The notes below the pieces were generated by a model that was not told the origin of the DNA, did no database searches, and saw only the letters and a list, made by a program, of their open reading frames with translations. A DNA stretch of 64,000 nucleotides from assembly GCA_039881045.1 (NCBI GenBank), contig JAYWVB010000002.1:992001-1056000 (forward strand), in the 5' to 3' direction. This document shows positions 56,408 to 64,000 of this stretch, piece by piece (positions within the stretch are counted from its first letter, which is position 1; every line of letters begins with the position of its first letter). Made by a program: the position numbers and the translations under genes. Source of the stretch: Chaetomium olivaceum. Its lineage: Eukaryota; Ascomycota; Sordariomycetes; Sordariales; Chaetomiaceae.

Positions 56408-58958
56408 CTACGCCCCATACGCGATCTGGCCCATCGGTCTATCCTCCTCCATGCCAGGTGCCATGAAGTTTGTCCGCGGGTCGCCTGTCTCCTTGGCTGC
56501 TGAGCAACGCGCCATTGTGGGGGAACTAGGTGGGCACTCGATGTTAGTTCCTAATCGTGATAGCAGGCATAGAACGCAAAAAAAGGGGGACTAACCTCCT
56601 CGAGATGACATCGGTAAAGTAAAAGTTCTCGACGACCTTGCGCAGCGGCGACCCGGTGACCTTGGCACCCTTGTTGTGGTCCACCAGCTGCACCTTGCTG
56701 AGCTGTCCGAGCGCGACGGGCTCTACGACGTCGTACGCGGCCAGCGCCGGGCTGATCTCGACCATGCGTTCCCGGAGCTGTGCGACGTCGTCGTAGGGAA
56801 GCGGCGCGCCGAGGAACTCGCTGACGGCCCGGATGATCTTCCAGTCCGTGCGGGCGGCGCCGGGCAGGCCCGTCGCGGCGCGCGTCATCTGCACGCGGCC
56901 CTCAGTGTTGATGTACGTGCCGGCCTTCTCGGTGTAGGCAGCGCCCGGAAGGACGATGTCGGCGATCTGCGCGCCCCGGTCACCGTGGTGGCCCTGGTAG
57001 ACGATGAAGGCGTCCTTGGGGACGTCGGCCTCATTGAACTCGTCGGCGCCCAGGAGCCAGACAAACTTGGGCTTGGTCTCGGCGACGGCGGTGGAGGGCG
57101 TCACGAAACCGACTTCGTATGCACCAGCCCGCGACGCGGCGCGCTGCAGGACGTTGTAACCGTTCCATTCCTCGGTGAGGAAGTTGGCGGCGTTCTTGTC
57201 AACGAACTGGCCAACCACCTCGTAGAAGGCCTTGGCGTCGTCATGCTCGGTGACGCCGGAGCCCACGATGATCATGGGCCTCTTAGCAGCCTGGAGCTTC
57301 TGGCCGAAAGGACCGGCCAGGGCGTCCTTGAGGGCGTTAAGGTCAGTGCCGAGGTTCTCGAACTCGAAGGTGGACTCCCAGGTCTGGCCGACGACACCAA
57401 TTTCGAGGTCTGACCGTAGCCATTGTTTCCGGATGCGGGCGTTCAGAACGGCAGCCTCGTGCCTTGGGTTGGTGCCGACGAGGAGGATGCAGTCAGCCGA
57501 CTCGATGCCCCAGATCTTAGAGTTGAAAAGGTAGTTCGACCGCACGTCGACGCCGTGAGCGACCGGCTGGCTGCCGTTGGCCGTATCAAGAGCAAGGTTG
57601 TCGGAGCCCAGCTTGTTCGCAAGATCCTTCATGGCTACAAGGGATTCAACCTCAGTGAGCGGACCAGCGATAACCTTGAACTCGTTCTCCTTGGGCGCCA
57701 GTGTCTGATACGCGTGGGAGACTTCGGTGAGCGCCTGTTCCCATGTCGCGGGCTCAAATTTCCCTTCCCTACGCACCAAGGGCATGGTGAGTCTCTGGGT
57801 CTTCAGGCCATCGCAGGCGAACCGGGTCTTGTCGTCGATCCATTCCTCGTTGACGTCGTCGTTGAGCCTCGGGAGAATGCGCATAACCTCCAGACCACGC
57901 GAGTCCACACGGATGTTCGAGCCAAGGCCATCCATAACATCGATAGATTCGGTGCGCTTCAGCTCCCAGGGACGAGCGCGGAAGGCGTAGGGCTTCGAGG
58001 TCAGGGCGCCGACGGGGCAGAGGTCGATAACGTTGCCAGAGAGTTCCGTGTCGAGGTTCTTCTCGAGGTAGGTGCCGATCTGGATATCGTTACCACGGCC
58101 TGTCGAACCCATCTCCGGAGCTCCGGCGATGTCGTTGGCGAACCTGATGCACCGCGTGCAGTGGATACACCGGTTCATGGATGTCTTGACGAGGGGTCCG
58201 ATATTCTTGTCCTCCACCGCACGCTTTCCACCAATCTCGTGGAACCGGCCACGGTCGGCACCATACCGCATCGACTGGTCTTGAAGATCGCACTCGCCGC
58301 CCTGGTCGCAGATGGGGCAGTCGAGGGGGTGGTTGGCGAGAAGGAATTCCATCACACCTTCCCGAGCCTTATGTGTCAGAGGAGAGTTGGTCTTGACGAC
58401 CATACCGGGTTGTACCGGCCATGCACACGACGCGACGGGCTTGGGTGCCCGCTCGACTTCGACCAGACACATACGGCAGTTGCCGGCAATCATGAGTTTC
58501 CTGACGAGGCATTTCGTTAGCGGGGTGGTGGGGGGGTCGTCGTTAGGGGTTCGCGGGGCCTACTCATGGTAGCAGTATCTGTGATGGGTAATCAGCATAA
58601 GTCCCAAGCTCTATCTACACAACGTGGGTGGCTGGCCGTACCTTGGAATTGTGACGCCGGCCTTCTCGCAAGCTTGGATGAGGGCGGACCCGGCTGCATC
58701 TCGATTAGCAATCCCGGGCAATCAATTCCACACCACAGCATCTCCTCACCCTCGATCGAAACCTTCTTCCCATCTACAAGTAGTCAGCACCAATACGGCA
58801 GGCCAATTGACAACGGTGGGCAGGTCAGAGGGGGGCGCACCAATTGTGAGCTCAACCTCGGCCGGTCTCTGAGCTGTCGCTGTAAAGGCCCGGCTGGCCG
58901 CGCGGGCCGGGTGCTTGCCAGTCCGCCAAGCCGAGCGAGCCAATGTCTGCCTCAACAT
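56408..58958 (-). CDS. nuo78: NADH:ubiquinone oxidoreductase 78-kDa subunit (NDUFS1)
   Basis: Largest subunit of complex I, mitochondrial matrix arm, carrying iron-sulfur clusters N1b, N4 and N5. Exons 58958-58841, 58773-58750 (24 nt), 58693-58642, 58578-58564 (15 nt), 58500-56596, 56525-56408; introns 63-70 nt except 56 nt; total 2232 nt, 743 residues, matching the family. N-terminal presequence MLRQTLARSAWRTGKHPAR. Cluster ligands: YCYHEKLMIAGNCRMC (N1b), HPLDCPICDQGGECDLQ and CIHCTRCIRF (N5/N4). Late motifs VGTNPRHEAAVLNAR and GTYINTEGRVQ. The last exon encodes SPTMARCSAAK and ends PMGQIAYGA. Nothing broken. Confidence 0.96.
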
Positions 58959-59554
58959 GGTGCCGTCCCGACGGAGGATATGGAGCGGAGATTCGGGGGG
59001 GTGGGAGGCGGGGTGGCTATCTCCAAGCGGTGGTGGCCGCAAAGTCGTGAGCTTCTGTCCAAGCAACCTAACGGGACGTTTCCTGGCGGAGTGCTTGGTG
59101 AGGGCCGCCCGGAAGAACATGAAGCTAGCGGCCCGCTTAGCCAGCCAACCAGGGCTCGCAGTTTGTAAGCTCGCAGCTTTTTAAAGACCCCCACATTTCG
59201 CGGCTCTTTCGAATTTGAACTTTTTTTCTCTCCATTGTACTTCTGGGCACTTATTGTAGGGATACTTTGTCGGCGATTTGGCACATTTGTGCTGGATTGC
59301 GCTTCCACTGAGTCTTCCTCTATCATGTGCTCCTAGATTGATATTTCGGCTCCGATTATGGAAGCATGTGAGAGCTCTTCAGGTTCGCTGAGCAACGCCT
59401 CTTACCGCCGGTTGCCACATTTCTACCAGGCTCTCTTCCGTCAAGAGACACCCTGCGGCCTTTGCACGTGTCTTGACCACGTCTTTCACGACACACGACT
59501 GCCTCGCGGGGCTCATAATTGCCCAGAGGGAAACTGTAGCTTGTTGATTTGTGA

Positions 59555-60355
59555 CTAAACATTTCTGGCCCCCGATCGCTCCTCTGGCCGCTTCCCAGCG
59601 TCATCGAGCCTCGCGATTTCCTGCTCGAGGCAAACGAGGTAGCGATCTTTGATACCTGTCATGTGTTTCTCGAAGCCCTCCAATTCCCCCAAACCGTGCT
59701 CAGCCATAATGAGCAGCTGCATCACTGTCTTGTCCCGGAGTGATGCGTTGGGAGGTACCATCATGGAGCCCGGCCGGGGCATGTCCCGGGCATTGTAGTC
59801 TCTACCAGGCAGGGCCGGCGCTTCCATGTTGGCGATAATGTCGTCAATCTCGTTCGGTGCCAGTCCCGGCTTAACACTGGGCAGCCCTTGTGCCTTTTCG
59901 ATTTCGGCGGCTTCGAGCACTATCCGCTTCTTCTCCCGCTCGAACATGTAAAGGAGGTTTTCCTTGACGCCCTCCTTCTGGTAGTCGATAGTTTGGAGAA
60001 TCCTCTTCAGGCGCTCAATTCGGTCGCGCGGCGGTTCTATCGCGAGGAAATTGTCTTGGAGTGGCACAAATATGCTGGGAGCAATGTTACTGAGCACCGG
60101 TATCTTCTCCGAAGCCTTTGGCCCCATGCCTGCCGGGGATTGTGCCGACTGCGGCATGAATTGGGTTTGCGCGGGGTTGTGATGAAGTTGAGGGTGCGGT
60201 TGTGGACGAACAATATAGCCAAGCCAATGGACCAAACGCCCGAAGATATTGTTATTCGCCAGCGGGGTACGTAAACGAAGCACAGGTCGAATACCCCTGG
60301 AACTTCGGTTGTTGTTTTGGAGAATAATCGGCGATACCTCCCTGCAGTTGGACAT
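59555..60355 (-). CDS. Conserved-looking fungal protein of unknown function
   Basis: 266 residues, no intron needed; start MSNCREV at 60355. The first about 75 residues look less structured and might be leader or contain an unrecognised intron; an internal Met (MPQSAQSP...) is an alternative start. From about residue 85 the sequence is helical and charged: RDRIERLKRILQTID, then YMFEREKKRIVLEAAEIEKAQG, a linker with GLAPNEIDDIIANM, then SLRDKTVMQLLIMAEHGLG and a last coiled-coil-like helix CLEQEIARLDDAGK. Coding statistics look real, but I do not recognise the family. Confidence 0.55.
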   Translation of the reverse strand: MSNCREVSPIILQNNNRSSRGIRPVLRLRTPLANNNIFGRLVHWLGYIVRPQPHPQLHHNPAQTQFMPQSAQSPAGMGPKASEKIPVLSNIAPSIFVPLQDNFLAIEPPRDRIERLKRILQTIDYQKEGVKENLLYMFEREKKRIVLEAAEIEKAQGLPSVKPGLAPNEIDDIIANMEAPALPGRDYNARDMPRPGSMMVPPNASLRDKTVMQLLIMAEHGLGELEGFEKHMTGIKDRYLVCLEQEIARLDDAGKRPEERSGARNV

Positions 60356-60489
60356 TGATTTCCGAATTGTCTTCGTTAGGTATCGTAATTACATCTTACG
60401 AATTATGCTTGGGTGATCAAAGTTCAAGCTACACAGCAGCTCTAGTGCACGGCGGATTCAAACTTGTCTCTTTTTTGGCTCCAAGATGC

Positions 60490-60982
60490 CTAGTAAACGC
60501 CATCACTAAAGTCTAAAACACTAAGCTTCTCAAGCACGCCCGGCAGGCTCTTGACAAACTCTTGGTGAGCCGGATCCTTTGTCACGTAATAGTCTCTATC
60601 CTCGGAGGACGCAAACTCAACGACAAACCCATGGGTCAGTCCATTCTAAAAGCCGTCAGTCAGCCAATACAAAGAGAAGCAAGTAGGTTGCTTTATGCAG
60701 CAAGCATTACGGCGTACCTGTAGGCCTTCTGGCGAGTTATCTTTTCCGCATTTTAGAGAGAGGATGTAGGGCCTTCTGGTCGTGGGGTGGATGCAATTGT
60801 CCTTTAAGGATAGAATCCTGTCACAGGCCTGGAGAACTGCGGCGTTAGGACTGTACATATATGCACGCTCATCATCAAACATGAGCCTTGAACGTAGGGT
60901 TGTAGAAAACACGCACAGCCTTGATGTCTTCTGGCTTGGCGTCAGCCTTGACTTGGAAGAGGACGATGTGGACGACGCTCAT
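60490..60982 (-). CDS. Stress-responsive A/B barrel (Dabb) domain protein
   Basis: 110-residue dimeric alpha+beta barrel protein. Exons 60982-60917, 60828-60718, 60645-60490; introns 88 nt (branch CCTAAC, acceptor TTCTCCAG) and 72 nt. Family markers: MSVVHIVLFQVKADA at the start, LSLKDNCIHP, CGKDNSPEGLQNGLTHGFVVEF and REDR-type SSEDRDYYVTKDPAHQEFVKSL. Known members are stress-induced or degrade aromatic compounds; the role here is unknown. Acceptor of intron 1 was chosen so that KA joins ACDRIL. Confidence 0.85.
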
Positions 60983-62181
60983 GGTTGTGTATTGAATGTA
61001 GAAATCTCTGGCACGTGGGAAATAATCGAGTTGCGAGGGGGGAGAGGTGTAAGGTTGAGAGACGGGTCCTTTAAATATCCTAATGTCCCATGTCATCGAG
61101 GAGGATGGCTGCCCCGCTTCATGCTGATGACATGGGCTTATCGCTGACAAACGCGAGTCCAAAAGTTACCCCTTCGCTCAATACGTGTATGTAGGATCCG
61201 TTGAGAGTCTTTAACGCTGGCATCAGAGAACAAATGGGAATTAGGACATGGGCGAGTCCGGCTTTATGTGTATGTATGCGCAAGGATCTCATGTACTTTT
61301 CATCAAAGACTAGGTACTGTATTAAATAGCTAACTGGTTCTGTGGATGATTATGCGCGACGATTTGAAGGCATTATATGTCCCTATCAGGCTCCGGGCCC
61401 ATAGGGTGTCGGGGTGAGTGCGGTACGCAATGACCGCCCGAGTTGTGACGCTCAACTCATGGTTCGTCCGCGGCCTCTCAAGGCACACTCGGCTTTCGCT
61501 GGTGTGGGAGTCCATGTGGTTCCAACACTTCAAGCTGCAGAGTAGTGCTTGTCACGGCGTTTTTCCCTCGCAGCCTGGGCCTTGGCTAAGCTAAATACCT
61601 CAGACGATAGGGCACGTGTGCTCTCCGGATTTGTCCTTGTTGAGTCGGGTTCAGCCGACGGTGAGATGATTCGAATCGGATATTCGGTCTCGGCGTGTAG
61701 ATGAACAATGGTGTCCCCATATGTGATGCTAGCGTAGCGTATGTGCCGCGCGAGTGTGGCGAAACGGACGGGCAGTCATCATTGGCATGGGGCAGCGCCT
61801 CCCGTTTAATTTGGGGGGTTAAAGTTGCTGTCAAGACACCCACGGGTTTACGCGAGACCCATTGAATCAGGGTTCATGATAGTTGTGTTGCCATATGTAA
61901 GCCGGGCCCGTGGGTTGGCAACTCTCCGATCGGTCGAGAATGGATGGTATCCGGAATCCACGAGCTGCCGGCAAGCTTCCGAAACAGCCGCGTTTTGTCA
62001 GCCTTTGAACGGCTTCGGGCAGCGTCGACCGAAAATAGGCAACTCCGGGGCACTCGATTTCGTACATTCGACTTGGTAGTTCCCTCGGCGCGAACCGCGT
62101 GGTGGCGGAAATATTAGGTGTTGGCCAGGTTGGCGTAGGAGCCACAAAACCTGGGAGCCAACACCAGGCTCGGCCGGCACC
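60983..62181. other. Intergenic, no gene seen
   Basis: 1.2 kb between the Dabb start and the 3' end of the acyl-CoA-binding gene. Scattered short frames only. No RNA gene seen. Confidence 0.5.
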
Positions 62182-63164
62182 TCACCGAGCCGGCAGGATC
62201 TTCCTGACGTACTCTCGTGCAAGCCTAAAGATGGATCGTACGTTGTCTTCGAACCGTCTGTCCTTCCTCTTCCGCATCCATAGGAGTAGTAGAAGCAAGA
62301 GGGCGAGGTCGATGGATATGTTTCGTGACGGCCCAGAAAATCCCACCCCACCCACGCAAAGACGCCCTTTTCCCTGCGAGCTCTCCATTCGCGGCCCGTG
62401 GCGATCTGCTCTCGCACGCCGCGATCTCTGCTGACAGCCTGACGATGGCCCGCTCCATCCGCTTGGACCGCTTGTCGTGCCGCCGAGCATACTCGCCCGC
62501 GTCGTCCTCCGCTTGGTCGGCAACTCGCCATCCCCGTTCCGACTCGTCCCCTCCTCGCTCATAGGACTGAGCACCTTCATTGGCCCCTGCTCGCTCCCAC
62601 TCACCGGCGACTGGAACCGGCGAACCACGGGACTCGGAATAATCCCCCGCCACTCTGTTCCGACGAAGACCCCGCCGCGCTGGGGCTGTTGCTTTTGACT
62701 TGGTTCCACACAAACTCCAGCTCGGCCACCAGTTCCAGGCCGTTGGGTGTGCTGGCGTATTTGTGCATGGTCTCGATCTCTGCGCTTCGACGTAGCGGCG
62801 CTTCGCCTCGGTGCGAGGAATGCCCTTTTGTGAATTCCACGCGTTCCCATTTGTCTTGTTCGCGCGGACCACCTCTTCGCTGCTGCTTCTCTGTGCCGGT
62901 CGCCGAGGGCCGCTCCATGACGCCATCGACGTCGCCTTCCATGGCCTGTTTGTAAAGGCCATAGAGACGCATGCGGTCGGTTGGCGGCGGCCGGGCGGCC
63001 CCGGTCTTGGGGATCTTTTTGACCGGTATTGAGGGCATGGGACGAAGACTCGGTCTATGATACGCGGACGAATGGGATGTAGTGTCAGCCCGATGTGCAG
63101 GAAGCCTTGCTACATATGGAGTAAGTACTTGAGGACGCTTGTACTCACCAATTGAATCCGACAT
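62182..63164 (-). pseudogene. Tail-anchored acyl-CoA-binding protein (ACBD5-like), about nine frame breaks
   Basis: Residues of an acyl-CoA-binding protein are readable only by switching among three frames. Exon 1 63164-63149 (MSDSI), 94-nt intron, exon 2 from 63054. Order of readable pieces: DRVFV, HALNT, VKKIPKTGAARPPP...RLYGLYKQAMEGDVDGVM, REQDKWE, AWNSQKGIPRTEAKRRYVEA, IETMHKYASTPNGLELV, then a disordered region, EYARRHDKRSKRMERAIVRL...SAEIAA, REQIATGREWRARREKGVFAWVGW, IFWAVTKH, and the tail anchor SIDLALLLLLLLWMRKRKD with a basic end. The ACB ligand-binding residues (Y..YKQA, K..W, Y near the end) survive. Breaks sit near 63039-63041, 63024, 62840, 62775, 62615-62650, 62547, 62412, 62341 and 62305; their net effect brings 889 nt to 888. 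Intervening codons are intact, so this is either very poor local sequence or a recently broken gene. Intact relatives sit on peroxisomes. Confidence 0.7.
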
Positions 63165-64000
63165 TGTGCCTTAGACTCGGTTCCCCAACCGATAGGGGCT
63201 GCAGGCTCAAAAAATGAGTGGTTCGTAGATGGCAGCTATGTCCTGTCGTGGTTGTGTTCCGGCAGTTTCGGTACAGCAGCGTACTCGCGCTCGTGCATGT
63301 AGAGGGGCAATTGGATTCACTCCTGAGGGAGGAAGCTCGTTGTTGGATGGTATGTGATGGCCGTGAGTAGGGCGTTCGAGAGCGAGACAAACATGCCGAG
63401 ATGTTCCAAAACTTCTAGAACTAGAAAACTGGACACCGCCGGACAACAACACAACAACCTCCACTCTTATGGGTTCATCTCGGCCGAGGAACGGTTCGTC
63501 GCGTTTTCGTCTGCAGGTGATGTAACGATCACACCCCACAGCATGAAGGTATCCGTTCCGCTGCCAAAACGGCCTTTGCCTCGGCAGCGCGACTCGATTG
63601 GGTCCACTTCCCCAATCTTCCGCTGGAACGCGAACCCGAGTCTGGGGCGAGGCCCGCTTTTAATTCCGGCGACACAGCGGAAGCGCGGCTTCGACACGTG
63701 AAAATGCGACGATGTTGACCCCCTTTTCCAACATCACAGGAACAGAGACGATTTGGACAGCAAGAGGTTGAAATATCCTTTCGAATGCCTCGAAAGATGA
63801 AACTGCGGAGCGGAATTGGTAGTGCAATATACGCAAGCTCAGGGTAGAATTGGATGTGATGGTCGAAAATGCTGGCGACTGTTTGCATCTTGTCAAGGAG
63901 TTCCGAGGCCCAGTTCATCCACTAAGCCAAGTATAGCGCATAATTGTAGGAAATTACCTAGGATCTGGGTGTGGCTTGGGATTGACATTACGGAAGTTCT
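63165..64000. other. Window edge, mostly non-coding
   Basis: Promoter side of the acyl-CoA-binding gene and the weak remnant above. A CTAGAACTAGAAAACT stretch near 63413 is the only local repeat. The region is cut by the window edge. Confidence 0.4.
63529..63918 (-). pseudogene. Possible remnant of a STAND/NACHT-type N-terminal helical domain
   Basis: An open frame starts MNWASELLDKMQTVASIFD and continues HHIQFYPELAYIAL, resembling the helical N-terminal domain of fungal NLR-like proteins where a segment of hydrophobic helices follows a Trp/Glu-rich start. The similarity stops after about 35 residues and no nucleotide-binding domain follows within the 390 bp; instead the frame becomes low quality. 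Upstream continues to the window edge and cannot be assessed. Weak call. Confidence 0.2.

Noticed and set aside
57423..58520. 365-codon plus-strand frame opposite nuo78
   Set aside because: Antisense shadow of a GC-rich conserved gene.
1..64000. Transposons, CRISPR arrays, rRNA
   Set aside because: No transposase or reverse transcriptase motifs, terminal repeats, spacer arrays or rRNA sequence were seen; the genome is eukaryotic.

Overview
The window is nuclear DNA from a filamentous ascomycete. Genes are dense on both strands. They carry short introns, mostly 48-110 bases, with GTRNGY donors, CTNAC-type branch sites and CAG/TAG acceptors. The gene set is that of an ordinary euchromatic chromosome arm: proteasome, respiratory chain, mRNA decay, Hippo-type signalling, ribosome biogenesis and histone deacetylase subunits. 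Protein similarity as I recall it points to Sordariomycetes, most likely Sordariales/Chaetomiaceae; this is inference from memory, not a search.

Layout. 0.8-2.1 kb (-): TMEM115-like Golgi membrane protein. 4.3-6.6 kb (+): LisH/WD40 protein of the Sif2/TBL1 type. 8.0-9.9 kb (-): MFS drug/polyamine-type transporter. 11.5-13.2 kb (-): sugar/inositol-type transporter, divergent from an SDR oxidoreductase (13.9-15.1 kb, +). 16.4-18.1 kb (+): intronless pseudokinase. 19.7-20.3 kb (+): small membrane-anchored or secreted protein. 20.9-22.6 kb (-): RGS-like membrane protein. 24.5-26.3 kb (-): Sof1/DCAF13, divergent from Rpn6 (26.8-28.2 kb, +). 28.5-33.2 kb (-): very large AT-hook, disordered chromatin-type protein. 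34.2-35.2 kb (+): CmcJ/NvfI-type oxidoreductase. 35.6-37.3 kb (-): Sds3, divergent from Lsm1 (38.1-38.8 kb, +). 39.1-41.4 kb (-): secreted six-hairpin glycosidase. 42.7-43.8 kb (+): Mob1. 44.3-45.3 kb (+): ATP synthase OSCP. 46.0 kb (-): tRNA-Gly(GCC). 46.3-49.9 kb (-): GH63-like glucosidase with a 3-nt exon. 51.0-52.9 kb (-): mitochondrial PP2C. 53.9-54.1 kb (+): cystine-knot-type secreted peptide. 54.8-55.7 kb (+): KPWE-domain protein, a likely PEX39-type peroxin. 56.4-59.0 kb (-): complex I 78-kDa subunit. 59.6-60.4 kb (-): unrecognised protein. 60.5-61.0 kb (-): Dabb-domain protein. 62.2-63.2 kb (-): tail-anchored acyl-CoA-binding protein, badly frameshifted.

The genes do not form a pathway or a biosynthetic cluster. 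Loose themes are chromatin deacetylation (Sif2-like, Sds3-like, AT-hook protein), mitochondria (Nuo78, OSCP, PP2C) and peroxisomes (KPWE protein, ACBD5-like protein).

The strongest whole-window signal is about sequence integrity. Seven genes contain single-base frame disruptions while neighbouring genes of similar size read cleanly. In six of them the coding length becomes a multiple of three when the inferred bases are restored, and nearly all of those are single missing G/C bases. The acyl-CoA-binding gene has about nine indels in 0.9 kb. This looks like local consensus error more than biology, but a decayed acyl-CoA-binding gene cannot be excluded. The most biologically interesting items are the 3-nt exon in the GH63-like gene, the small knottin-type peptide, the pseudokinase and the KPWE-domain protein.
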